A stretch of 64,000 nucleotides of DNA, taken from an uncultured Eubacteriales bacterium (GTDB lineage: Bacteria; Bacillota; Clostridia; Christensenellales; Borkfalkiaceae). The stretch's first letter is position 1; each line of letters opens with the position of its first letter. This document shows positions 44,094 to 54,041 of this stretch, piece after piece. The notes under the pieces were generated by a model that was not told where the DNA came from, did no database searches, and saw only the letters and a program-made list of their open reading frames with translations. Position numbers and translations under genes: made by a program. The stretch is from the NCBI GenBank assembly GCA_902767225.1, contig CACXGN010000007.1, positions 1 through 64,000 on the forward strand, given 5' to 3'.

Positions 44094-45431
44094 ATGGAAA
44101 AAATTGACGGCATATTAAATAACGACACCGTGGCATTTAAAGATTTTAATCTTCACGAAAACGAAGTCGTATCGATCAAAGGCTATATCCACAGGATCCG
44201 CGAAATGACGGGTTTTTCTTTCGTCATCATAAGAACGGCGAGAGATCTTATTCAATGCGTATACGCACCCGAATTTTCCGACTACCGTTGGGACGCAAAA
44301 CTTACAGAAGAGGCTTGCGTTAAAGTTACCGGAAAAATAGTCAAGAGTACGGACGCCAAGGGGAACGACAGATTTGAACTCCAAATCCACGATATAGAGA
44401 TTTTGTCTCTTCCGGCAGAACCCCTGCCCATAGTTATAAATAAAAAACAATTAGACGGTATTCAACTTAATACCATTTTGGATCTTCGCCCAGTTTCTAT
44501 GCGTAACCCCAAAGAACGTGCGATATTCAAAATTCAGGAAGGTATCGCAAGGGGTTTCAGAGAATACCTTGCTCAAAACGGATTTACCGAGATCCGCTCG
44601 CCGAAGATCAACTTCGCGGGCGCCGAGGGCGGCACGAACGTATTTAAACTCGACTATTTTGGAAAAGAAGTTTATCTTGCTCAGTCTCCCCAACTCTATA
44701 AACAAGCGCTAGTCGGCGTATATCAAAGAGTTTTCGAAGTCGCACCCGTATTCCGTGCCGAACATCACGATACTTCCCGCCACCTTAACGAATACACTTC
44801 GATGGACTTCGAGATGGGCTTTATCAACGACTTTACCGATATAATGCATATGGAAACGGGCGTTTTAAAATATATTATGCAACTTCTTAAAAAAGATTAC
44901 GCCGAAGAAATAGAACTTCTTCACGCGGATATTCCCGAAATCACCGAAATACCTTGCATAAAGTTTATGGACGCGAAAGAACTTTTAATGACCAAGTTTA
45001 AATATAAACCGTCGGATATGAAAGACTTCGACCCCGCGGAAGAAGAACTTTTGGGAAAATACGCCAAAAAGGAACTTAATAGCGACTTCTTGTTCGTAAC
45101 CCACTATCCGTCTAAAAAGCGCCCCTTCTATACGAAAGACGATCCTACCGATCCCGAATACACGTTATCTTTCGACCTATTGTTCCGCGGGTTAGAAATC
45201 ACTTCGGGCGGTCAGCGTATCAACGATTACCACGAACAAGTTGAAAAGATGATCAAATGCGGCATGGACCCCGAACAGTTCGAAACGTATCTTATGCTTC
45301 ATAAATACGGCGCTCCCCCGCACGGCGGCTTGGGAATAGGTTTAGAAAGACTGACCATGCACCTTTTGGGCTTTAAAAACGTCAGAGAGGCGACTATGTT
45401 CCCGAGAGATATAAACAGGGTTACCCCGTAA
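44094..45431 (+). CDS. aspS: Aspartyl-tRNA synthetase, archaeal type
   Basis: A 445-residue class II synthetase, much shorter than the 580-600-residue bacterial AspRS because the GAD insertion domain is missing. The N-terminal OB fold contains GYIHRIREMTG; motif 2 is FRAEHHDTSRHLNEYTSMDFE and motif 3 GLGIGLERLTMHLLG with FPRDINR. This is the archaeal/eukaryal-like type, which in bacteria often also charges tRNA-Asn with Asp. The His in GYIH is one residue linked to relaxed specificity in archaeal enzymes, but I cannot settle this. The start follows AAAGGAG. Confidence 0.92.
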   Translation: MEKIDGILNNDTVAFKDFNLHENEVVSIKGYIHRIREMTGFSFVIIRTARDLIQCVYAPEFSDYRWDAKLTEEACVKVTGKIVKSTDAKGNDRFELQIHDIEILSLPAEPLPIVINKKQLDGIQLNTILDLRPVSMRNPKERAIFKIQEGIARGFREYLAQNGFTEIRSPKINFAGAEGGTNVFKLDYFGKEVYLAQSPQLYKQALVGVYQRVFEVAPVFRAEHHDTSRHLNEYTSMDFEMGFINDFTDIMHMETGVLKYIMQLLKKDYAEEIELLHADIPEITEIPCIKFMDAKELLMTKFKYKPSDMKDFDPAEEELLGKYAKKELNSDFLFVTHYPSKKRPFYTKDDPTDPEYTLSFDLLFRGLEITSGGQRINDYHEQVEKMIKCGMDPEQFETYLMLHKYGAPPHGGLGIGLERLTMHLLGFKNVREATMFPRDINRVTP

Positions 45432-45459
45432 AACTTAATAATAATTAAAAAGACAAGTT

Positions 45460-45487
45460 AAAAGCCTGCGAAACTTCGCAGGCTTTT
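45460..45487. terminator. Bidirectional terminator
   Basis: A 12-bp perfect stem (45460-45471 with 45476-45487) and 4-nt loop between converging aspS and the XRE gene. Confidence 0.85.
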
Positions 45488-45491
45488 GAAT

Positions 45492-46097
45492 TTATTTGAC
45501 AACTTTTTTCTGCCACGATCTTTTTTTGCAGTTTGGGCACTTCATATATCTCGTTCTGTTTACGTGCATCGACCAAAGCACCTGATTAAATTTAGGCACG
45601 TATTTATGGTTACATTTTTCGCATAGATAATACCCCGCCTTTTGCTCTATCCTTATGGCAAAAAGCTTGGCGACTATAAACACTATAAATCCGCCGACGA
45701 TCAGCGTTATTTTTAGCCATACGGGCATGTCCAAATATGCGGCGAGAAGCAGTATCGGTAAATAGAAGGTCAAACATATAACGCCTATAACTATTTCCAT
45801 ATTCAAAAGCCGCTTATCACCTTCCGTCTTTTGCCTTTGTAGTTCCAAAAGTTTTTCTTCGGCTTTAATCTTATAGTCTTCGGAAGAAAACCTTTCTCCG
45901 TTTAATATCTCGTTTATACTTATATCAAAAATTTCGCAAAGTTTGGGCAAGTTTTCCGTATCGGGTATTCCCCTGCCGTTTTCCCACTTTGAAACGGTCT
46001 TTTCGCTGACGGAAAGTTTTTCGGCAAGTTTTGCCTGCGTCAGTTTTTTCGCTTTTCTTTCTTCCGCTATAAAGTTTCCTATTTTTTCGTAATCCAT
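45492..46097 (-). CDS. XRE family regulator with membrane segments and zinc ribbon
   Basis: A 201-residue protein. An N-terminal helix-turn-helix (LTQAKLAEKLSVSEKTVSKWENGRG, about residues 17-42) is followed by a linker, two membrane segments (about 103-145) and a C-terminal CEKCN...CPNCKK pair that could form a zinc ribbon. Membrane-attached XRE regulators are common in Clostridia but their signals are unknown. It stands alone, convergent to aspS and divergent from groES. Confidence 0.85.
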   Translation of the reverse strand: MDYEKIGNFIAEERKAKKLTQAKLAEKLSVSEKTVSKWENGRGIPDTENLPKLCEIFDISINEILNGERFSSEDYKIKAEEKLLELQRQKTEGDKRLLNMEIVIGVICLTFYLPILLLAAYLDMPVWLKITLIVGGFIVFIVAKLFAIRIEQKAGYYLCEKCNHKYVPKFNQVLWSMHVNRTRYMKCPNCKKRSWQKKVVK

Positions 46098-46118
46098 TTT
46101 GCATCTCCTTTTTTTATC

Positions 46119-46147
46119 ATTATATTTTCGGTCGACGGGTAAATCAA
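46119..46147 (-). promoter_or_regulatory. Promoter of the XRE regulator gene
   Basis: Minus-strand TTGATT (46142-46147), a 17-bp spacer and TATAAT (46119-46124), followed by AAAGGAG. Confidence 0.65.
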
Positions 46148-46270
46148 GACTTTAACGGCAAAAAAACTCTATAAATCTTCCTATTTATATTTTTTACATT
46201 TAAATTTATATTGTTTAACGGTTTTTCGTCAATTATTTCAAAAAAAATTTTAATTTTTAGCCATAAGGAG

Positions 46271-46298
46271 TTGACATTTCCTTTTTATGGTATATAAT
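46271..46298 (+). promoter_or_regulatory. Promoter of groESL
   Basis: Consensus TTGACA (46271-46276), a 16-bp spacer and consensus TATAAT (46293-46298). Confidence 0.85.
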
Positions 46299-46303
46299 TA
46301 AAT

Positions 46304-46330
46304 TTAGCACTTGAAAGTAGAGAGTGCTAA
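46304..46330 (+). promoter_or_regulatory. CIRCE operator of groESL
   Basis: TTAGCACTT, nine bases, GAGTGCTAA: the HrcA repressor site with a single deviation in the first arm, placed over the expected transcription start. Confidence 0.93.
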
Positions 46331-46347
46331 ATTTAGGAGGCTATCAA

Positions 46348-46635
46348 ATGAAAGTAAAACCTTTATTCGACAAAGTGGTTGTCGAAAGTCTTGAAAAAGA
46401 AGAAAAAACCAAGAGCGGATTTATACTTCCTTCCGCATCGCAGGAAAAACAGCAAATGGCAAAGATCGTTGCGGTGGGTCCCGGCGGAGTTATCGACGGA
46501 AAAGAAGTAGTTATGCAAGTTAAGGTCGGAGATACCGTTCTTTATTCAAAATATTCAGGCAGCGAATTCAAAGTTGACGGAAAAGAATTGACGATTATTC
46601 GTCAAAGCGATATTTTAGCGATCGTTGAAGACTAA
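46348..46635 (+). CDS. groES: Co-chaperonin GroES
   Basis: A 95-residue Hsp10 that caps the GroEL cavity. MKVKPLFDKVVVE, the mobile loop around KTKSGFILP and the VKVGDTVLYSKYSG stretch are standard. AGGAGG precedes the ATG at 46348; the eight codons upstream overlap CIRCE and the ribosome site. Confidence 0.98.
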   Translation: MKVKPLFDKVVVESLEKEEKTKSGFILPSASQEKQQMAKIVAVGPGGVIDGKEVVMQVKVGDTVLYSKYSGSEFKVDGKELTIIRQSDILAIVED

Positions 46636-46638
46636 TAG

Positions 46639-48276
<1,638 letters not shown>

Positions 48277-48290
48277 GCCTATAAATATTT

Positions 48291-48317
48291 AAAAGCGCGG
48301 AGTAATTCCGCGCTTTT
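48291..48317 (+). terminator. Terminator of groESL
   Basis: An 11-bp stem AAAAGCGCGGA/TCCGCGCTTTT with a 5-nt loop, continued by T and T-rich sequence. Confidence 0.85.
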
Positions 48318-48349
48318 TTATTTTTTCGGCACTTTTTAAAAATGTATGT

Positions 48350-48377
48350 TTGACTTGCGCACATTTTATAGTATAAT
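48350..48377 (+). promoter_or_regulatory. Promoter of the unknown membrane protein gene
   Basis: TTGACT (48350-48355), a 16-bp spacer and TATAAT (48372-48377), followed by AAAGGA before the ATG at 48404. Confidence 0.7.
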
Positions 48378-48403
48378 GTAATAGTTAAAGGAATTAAGCG
48401 CTT

Positions 48404-49483
48404 ATGAAAAAAATAAAATTTATCGATCCCAACAAACCGATTCTTTACAGAGGCGGGCTTCCCCTTATCAACGATATTAAATACAGGGGTCCTTTTTCTT
48501 ACCGCGAAATGAGAATTATTGCTTTTTTGATGATGATTATTTCTCAGCTCGCAACGCTGATTCTTACAGCAAACAAATCTTTGCACGTTCTTCCCGATTC
48601 TATCGAAAGATTCCGTGATTTAGTTGATCTTATCGGGCTATTTTCCCTTCCGCTATTTTTAATGGCGTCTTTCGCGATAATTTTATCCGACGAAAAGAAG
48701 ATTATCAAAACTTTGATCTTTTATTTTTCTATGGCGTTTGCGATTTATCTCGGCATGACCATTTTATTCGGAAGATACTTAAAAGGCACTTTGGCGGCAT
48801 TGACCGGAATGACGGGCGAAGATCTCAACGAAGTTGCCGACGCTTTGGGTAAAGCAATATTCGGTTCGCTTACAAACGTTAACGTATTTATCGATATGTT
48901 TATTTTAACGCTTTTTTCGTTCTTCGTTTTATATACGCCAAAGAATATCAAAAGGAAGGGCTCGTTGCTTGCGTTTAGGCTTTGCTCGCTTTTCCCTGTA
49001 TTTATCGCTTTCGGATCTGCGGTATTATTCGGACTTATAAATTTGCAAAAAATCAACCCGAGTTTTCTTGTTCTTGCGGCGCTGCCGTGCAGAGCGATCT
49101 CCGTCTATTTAATTTTCTTTGCTATCGTTTTATTCGTAAAATACAGAAAAAACCGCTTTATGAAAAAAGGCGGAACGGAAGAAGAATACGATATCTTTTG
49201 CGTTTCAAACGTAAGTTCTCTGCAATATTCTCTATTCATTTCGGGCTTGCTTATAGCGGTATTTTTAATTGACTTGGTTATTTTAGAGGTGTTGCCGTCG
49301 TCTTACCTCTTCGGGTTCGGAAATTCCTTTTATATGTTTATAATTATCCCGCTCGTTTTGCTGTTTTCTTACAATAAAACGCGTAGTAATCCCGTTATAG
49401 ACGTTTTGATCCCGTTTATATATATCGGGGCGCTAGGCGCTTCGCTTATAGAACTTGCTTATCAATTGATACTTACTCTATAA
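48404..49483 (+). CDS. Polytopic membrane protein of unknown function
   Basis: I do not recognise this 359-residue protein. After a basic, soluble N-terminus of about 30 residues it has eight to nine hydrophobic segments spread over the rest. No catalytic motif, transporter signature or lipid-binding motif stands out. It has its own promoter and terminator and no operon partner. Confidence 0.75.
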   Translation: MKKIKFIDPNKPILYRGGLPLINDIKYRGPFSYREMRIIAFLMMIISQLATLILTANKSLHVLPDSIERFRDLVDLIGLFSLPLFLMASFAIILSDEKKIIKTLIFYFSMAFAIYLGMTILFGRYLKGTLAALTGMTGEDLNEVADALGKAIFGSLTNVNVFIDMFILTLFSFFVLYTPKNIKRKGSLLAFRLCSLFPVFIAFGSAVLFGLINLQKINPSFLVLAALPCRAISVYLIFFAIVLFVKYRKNRFMKKGGTEEEYDIFCVSNVSSLQYSLFISGLLIAVFLIDLVILEVLPSSYLFGFGNSFYMFIIIPLVLLFSYNKTRSNPVIDVLIPFIYIGALGASLIELAYQLILTL

Positions 49484-49492
49484 ATCAAATTT

Positions 49493-49530
49493 AAAACCCG
49501 CCGTTGCTTATTTTAGCAACGGCGGGTTTT
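49493..49530. terminator. Bidirectional terminator at the edge of the polysaccharide cluster
   Basis: A 16-bp perfect stem (49493-49508 with 49515-49530) with a 6-nt loop and flanking A and T runs. It ends both the membrane protein gene and the polysaccharide operon. Confidence 0.88.
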
Positions 49531-49537
49531 TTTATTT

Positions 49538-50713
49538 TTATTCGTTTATATTTGCGGAAGAGATGTTATCTATATCCTTTTTATCTATTCCCATATCCGC
49601 TATTAAAAGGCTTAGTTCTTTTGCAAACTTTGCGTCGGTTACTACCTTTATCCTTGCGTTCGTCTTATCTTTATTTTTACCGAACAGTTTTAAGAAAAAT
49701 CTTTTAACGTAATACCACGGCAACAATACAGGGCGTTTCTTTAACTTCGGATAAGCCTCTTTCATATCCGATAACGGCGGGAACGCTAAACGGAAAAGAT
49801 ACCCTATCCTACTTTTATGCTTTGTTCCCTCTACCGCCAAAAGGTTTTCTTCCGTGCCGTAAGCTCCACCTGAGAGAATATACCTTTCAAGCCTTTTCCC
49901 GGACTCTGAAAGTTCTTTTCCGCCAAACCAGGCGTTGGCAACGCCTATCGCCAACTCGTAAAAACTTTCAAGCCTACTTTCTTTAAGTAACGGCGAAAGT
50001 TTTTCTTTATCGTAAAAGTTTTTCTCGGTCATAAGGTAAAGATCTATAAACGGTCTTACCCCACAACCGCCCGTAAGCGTGTGATAGGTCATGTGCGCCA
50101 AGTGATACAGCACGAAGAACTCGTGGTCTAACGCATATTCAGAATCTGATACGGGCTCAGCATAATCCCAAGTCCTATTTAAAATGTCGTCAGTTTGCTT
50201 TAAGTTTTCGTATAGTGAAAAGTGCAGTTCTATCCTTAGATCGTTGAAATATAAAATAACGTCGTGCATATGCACTTTCTCGTCAGTATTAAAGCCCGCG
50301 TCTTTTAATACTTCCACCGCACGCTTTAAGTCTTCCTTTTTTATAAGCACGTCAACGTCGCAACTCGTGCGCATCCAAGGCTCCGGATATAGATTTTTGA
50401 TAACCGCACCCTTTAATAGAATAAAGTCCACGTTATTCAGCACGAAAATTTTGCGTATATACTGCGTCGCTTCGTTAAAGCGAATCTCTCTAAAAACTGC
50501 AGTCATATGCTCGCGCTTATAAACGCGCCTTGCCTTCTCGCTTAGATCTTCGGGCGAAAGTTTATATAAAGCGTCTGAAACCAAATGCACCAAATCGTGG
50601 CGTTTAGCAAGCAAAAAGAGCGCGGCATAATCGAACTTTTCGCCGTTTGGCAAAAAGTCTTCGCCGCCGATTTCGCTTTTTATAATTTTAAATAACGCCT
50701 TTTCGGTTGTCAT
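49538..50713 (-). CDS. Nucleotidyltransferase-fold family protein
   Basis: A 391-residue protein with the fold of uncharacterised nucleotidyltransferases (NTP_transf_5-like). The FILLKGAVIKNLYPEPWMRTSCDVDVLI stretch places a D-x-D pair after a conserved KG and Pro, and later IELHFSL supplies another acidic position. Members occur in capsule and natural-product clusters, but their substrates are unknown. Last gene of the polysaccharide cluster. Confidence 0.75.
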   Translation of the reverse strand: MTTEKALFKIIKSEIGGEDFLPNGEKFDYAALFLLAKRHDLVHLVSDALYKLSPEDLSEKARRVYKREHMTAVFREIRFNEATQYIRKIFVLNNVDFILLKGAVIKNLYPEPWMRTSCDVDVLIKKEDLKRAVEVLKDAGFNTDEKVHMHDVILYFNDLRIELHFSLYENLKQTDDILNRTWDYAEPVSDSEYALDHEFFVLYHLAHMTYHTLTGGCGVRPFIDLYLMTEKNFYDKEKLSPLLKESRLESFYELAIGVANAWFGGKELSESGKRLERYILSGGAYGTEENLLAVEGTKHKSRIGYLFRLAFPPLSDMKEAYPKLKKRPVLLPWYYVKRFFLKLFGKNKDKTNARIKVVTDAKFAKELSLLIADMGIDKKDIDNISSANINE

Positions 50714-50752
50714 ATTAAAATCGCCTTCCCCCTTACGGTTCGGTTTGAATTA

Positions 50753-51643
50753 TTAAAACACTTTATAAAAATTTTTTATCGCCCAAAAAACGGAATAAAT
50801 AAAACCCTTTTCTTCTTTTACGTATTTTATATCATTAAAAAACGTTTTGCGTCTCTTTTCTTTTCGGTATTTATTTAAGTTTATTCTTTCGTTCCTTTTT
50901 GAAAGTATGGCTTTTCGTTCGTTTGCTTTTAAATTATTTACGTCAAAATAAAGTTGTTTAGGTCGCATATGTATGATATCTTCGTCGTTCGGTGAAAAAA
51001 TATTGCAGGCAAACGTAGGTGGCAAAAGTTTATACTTTTTACCTATTATATACCTATTTAAGTAAGATTCGTCGTGCCAAAGAGCTATAACGCCGTTTTT
51101 TAAATCTTTATCTATATCGCGGTTTAATTTTTCGCTCATTTTATAAAACGCTTTCGTATTTCCGCCGATTAAACAGCCTTGAACGTAAACTTTCCCATGC
51201 CCGTGTTTTACGCATGCAAGGGAATTAAAATTCCTATCGTATGGGAAATCGTATCTTTCGCACTTAAAATAAGCTGGGTGAGTTACGACCGTAAGTCCGC
51301 CGTCTTTTTTACCCGTCGGCAAAATCATTTTTCCGCTTATAGGCTTAATTATCTTTGCGTTTGCATTGAAAAAGAAAACGTAATCGAACTTTAATATTTC
51401 TTCTTTTATAGAACAAAACATTTTAAAACGCAAAAGCGTTGCATAAGGCCACGCAAGGCTTTCTTGCGGCAAGCGGTGAATACGCGTGTTATTTTCTTCA
51501 TATTCGATTTTTTTTGCGTCTGTAAATACGAAATACTCTTTATGCGCGTCCGGAATAAAAAATTTTTCCGAACTCTCATAAAACTCTTTCCATAAAACTT
51601 CGTATTTACCCGTGCAGATATAAAGTATCGCGGTTTTGTTCAT
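50753..51643 (-). CDS. Family GT6 glycosyltransferase with NxN motif
   Basis: A 296-residue protein related to the mammalian ABO and alpha-1,3-galactosyltransferases (GT6). Family features are EYFVFTD, WPYATLLRFKMF, and WHDES (residues 189-193) followed by LN. Where mammalian enzymes have DVD for the metal, this protein has NAN (residues 93-95). Bacterial GT6 enzymes with NxN are known to work without a metal ion. It would add an alpha-1,3-linked Gal or GalNAc (or similar sugar) to the surface glycan. It starts directly after the pyruvyl transferase stop (TAAATG) without Shine-Dalgarno. Confidence 0.88.
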   Translation of the reverse strand: MNKTAILYICTGKYEVLWKEFYESSEKFFIPDAHKEYFVFTDAKKIEYEENNTRIHRLPQESLAWPYATLLRFKMFCSIKEEILKFDYVFFFNANAKIIKPISGKMILPTGKKDGGLTVVTHPAYFKCERYDFPYDRNFNSLACVKHGHGKVYVQGCLIGGNTKAFYKMSEKLNRDIDKDLKNGVIALWHDESYLNRYIIGKKYKLLPPTFACNIFSPNDEDIIHMRPKQLYFDVNNLKANERKAILSKRNERINLNKYRKEKRRKTFFNDIKYVKEEKGFIYSVFWAIKNFYKVF

Positions 51644-52822
51644 TTATTTTTCAATCACTCTATTTATAAGCGCGTCTTTTGCGTTATACGCACGAGCGAT
51701 ATAGTCCGGCATAACTTTACTTAAATGATCTTTTAAATAGTCTTTCTTTTCGGAAAAGTTTATAAAAGTTCTCGTTAAGTCGTCATCGCTATTAAATCCG
51801 TTAACGTCTACTATCAAATCTTTCGTATCGCCGAAAATATCCTTGGCTATTCCTTGCGCCTTAACAGAATATCCTACGACCAAAGTAGGCACCGTCGTTG
51901 AATATGCGGCAATGGTAGAGTGCGTTCTGCACCCGACGAACATTTTGCATTTCGAAATAAGATATTTAAGTTGCATACAGTTAAGCCTTTTTTCGGCGAC
52001 TGCAACTCTATTTGATGAAAACTCTTTTTTAAGAGCGTTTATCGGAACTAAGTCGTCGTTCCCATATTGTGTAACGTGCGGAATAAGCAAGATCTTATAA
52101 TCGGTATTTTTTAAGATATATTCCACTAATTTTCTGAAATTATTAAAAGTCGCGTTATTATATGAATTATAAAACTTCATAAAGTCGCTGACGTTAAGCC
52201 CTATAACTTCGGCTTCCGCAAAAAAATCGCTAAGATAATCCGTCTTTTCGGCGTCAAGTAAAAAAGCGGGATCGGAACAACTTATAACGTTATCCTTTAT
52301 TCCTTTATTATATAAGTTTTCTATCGTCTGGCTTTCCCTTGCCGTTATTAAATCGTAACTTTTTAAATCTTCGCAGGTTTGCTTATTTAAATATTCCGTG
52401 CCGACAGAGCACCCCCATAGTATCGTGGGAATATTATGCTTTTTAAACCCTTTAAGTTTTGCGCGCAAGTCGTGGATTATGCTTATATAGCAATAGTTAT
52501 CCCCGCCGACAGAGAGAGCCACGGAATTTTTTATATAAAGATCACGGTTTTTATATATATTAACGTAGTCGTCAAAGTCGTAATTTTTATCTAACTTTGC
52601 CTTTGCTTTAAGATAAAGCCCGATAACCGATCTTTGATTTATTTTTTGATCGTTTTTTACTATCGGCTTACAAATATCCGTAAGTTTAAATTCTTCGTCT
52701 TCCGCTAAATTCGGGGTTTCCAAATAATACTTGCCGCCTTCGAGAATTTTTTCTGTGGATCTGACTATCGCTTCGCACCCGTGATTACCGCTTCCGGCGT
52801 GTCCGAACATTACGTATTTCAT
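51644..52822 (-). CDS. Polysaccharide pyruvyl transferase family protein
   Basis: A 392-residue protein of the CsaB/WcaK family, which transfers pyruvate from phosphoenolpyruvate onto sugars as a ketal. Typical parts are the N-terminal GHAGSGNHGCEAIVR, SVGGDNYCY, the TARESQT segment, SCSDPAFLL, and CRTHSTIAAYSTTVPTLVVGY. It lies in the usual neighbourhood of an F420-dehydrogenase-beta-like protein and a GT2 transferase. It probably adds negative charge to the polymer. Confidence 0.9.
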   Translation of the reverse strand: MKYVMFGHAGSGNHGCEAIVRSTEKILEGGKYYLETPNLAEDEEFKLTDICKPIVKNDQKINQRSVIGLYLKAKAKLDKNYDFDDYVNIYKNRDLYIKNSVALSVGGDNYCYISIIHDLRAKLKGFKKHNIPTILWGCSVGTEYLNKQTCEDLKSYDLITARESQTIENLYNKGIKDNVISCSDPAFLLDAEKTDYLSDFFAEAEVIGLNVSDFMKFYNSYNNATFNNFRKLVEYILKNTDYKILLIPHVTQYGNDDLVPINALKKEFSSNRVAVAEKRLNCMQLKYLISKCKMFVGCRTHSTIAAYSTTVPTLVVGYSVKAQGIAKDIFGDTKDLIVDVNGFNSDDDLTRTFINFSEKKDYLKDHLSKVMPDYIARAYNAKDALINRVIEK

Positions 52823-52831
52823 TTATCTCTC

Positions 52832-54034
52832 CTAATTATTCTCTCGGTATTTTTTAGCAAGCCCGTATTTTATTATATTTTCGGAAATAAATTCCCAACC
52901 TTTAAGGTCGCCGCATCTAATAACGTCTTTAAGCGCACGCAGTATTTTCGGCATATGCTTCGGGCGAAACTTATCTATACTTAAAACCTGTTTTTGCATA
53001 ACCGCAAAGGCAGCTTTTTTCACTTCTTCATCGTGGCGGGATAGCGTTGTGTTATTTAAAAGCCCTATATGGCATAAAGATAGATAATAAAAAACTCTGC
53101 CTGATTTAGTTCGGTTATTTTCGCAAATTTCAAAAATCTTCGGCAGAACGTAAACAGAGTCCAACCATTTAAGCGTTTTAGTGCCGTGCGTAGACGAATT
53201 CGGAGTAAACCTATATCCGTAAACCACGCGGCTTGAAACGGCTATTCTATTTGCCAGCGGGCGCAAGACGAACTTCGTTATAATATCTTCAAATATATAC
53301 CCTTCGGGGTATCTGCAATTTTCCCATAATTCACGGCGATATACTTTAGCAACCGAAAAACCCGTGCTGGTTAAAATGTATTTTTCTTTTTTCTTTCCCG
53401 AATAAACTTTAACTTTATCTTTCTTTTTAGTTTTATAGTCGAATTTATTATAAAACCTTTCTACTACCCCTTCCGTAATTTCAGCGCCCGTTTTTTTCGC
53501 AAGATCCATAAGATGATCAATGGACCCCATAGTTAAAACGTCATCTGCGTCGAGCATCATAAGATACTTTCCGGAAGAGTTTTCTATCGCAAAATTTCTC
53601 GCAACGGATTGTCCTTTATTATCTTGATCGAAAAGTTTAATTCTTTTATCTTCAAGATAGGGTTTGACCGCCTCTTTCGAACCGTCTGTCGAGCCGTCGT
53701 TTACGATAAGAATTTCAAAATCGCACTTGGGGTTTTGATTTAGCACCGAGTTAATACACTCGCCGATATATTTTTCGGCGTTATACATTGCGATTATTAT
53801 AGAAAGATCTAAGGTAGGCTCTTTTATATTAAACCCGCTTTTATCGGCAAGTTTACCATTGTCGGGGTATATCTTGTTGAGATTTTCTTCCGCGGACTCG
53901 GTAGGATTTATTCCGCCGCCATAAGGCTTATAATGTATGCACATATATTCGGCTTTTTTCTTTTTGAAAAAAAAGACCGTCTTTTTCTTAAACGAACGCA
54001 ACATGGCTTTAACTTTATTTATAATTCGTTTCAT
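52832..54034 (-). CDS. Glycosyltransferase family 2 with basic N-terminal extension
   Basis: A 400-residue GT-A enzyme. The core begins near residue 77 with SIIIAMYNAEKYIGECI, continues with IVNDGSTDGS and has the DADD metal motif. The first 75 residues are Lys-rich and could hold the enzyme at the membrane; similar extensions occur in capsule clusters. The sugar and acceptor are unknown. Confidence 0.88.
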   Translation of the reverse strand: MKRIINKVKAMLRSFKKKTVFFFKKKKAEYMCIHYKPYGGGINPTESAEENLNKIYPDNGKLADKSGFNIKEPTLDLSIIIAMYNAEKYIGECINSVLNQNPKCDFEILIVNDGSTDGSKEAVKPYLEDKRIKLFDQDNKGQSVARNFAIENSSGKYLMMLDADDVLTMGSIDHLMDLAKKTGAEITEGVVERFYNKFDYKTKKKDKVKVYSGKKKEKYILTSTGFSVAKVYRRELWENCRYPEGYIFEDIITKFVLRPLANRIAVSSRVVYGYRFTPNSSTHGTKTLKWLDSVYVLPKIFEICENNRTKSGRVFYYLSLCHIGLLNNTTLSRHDEEVKKAAFAVMQKQVLSIDKFRPKHMPKILRALKDVIRCGDLKGWEFISENIIKYGLAKKYRENN

Positions 54035-54041
54035 ACGGTCT

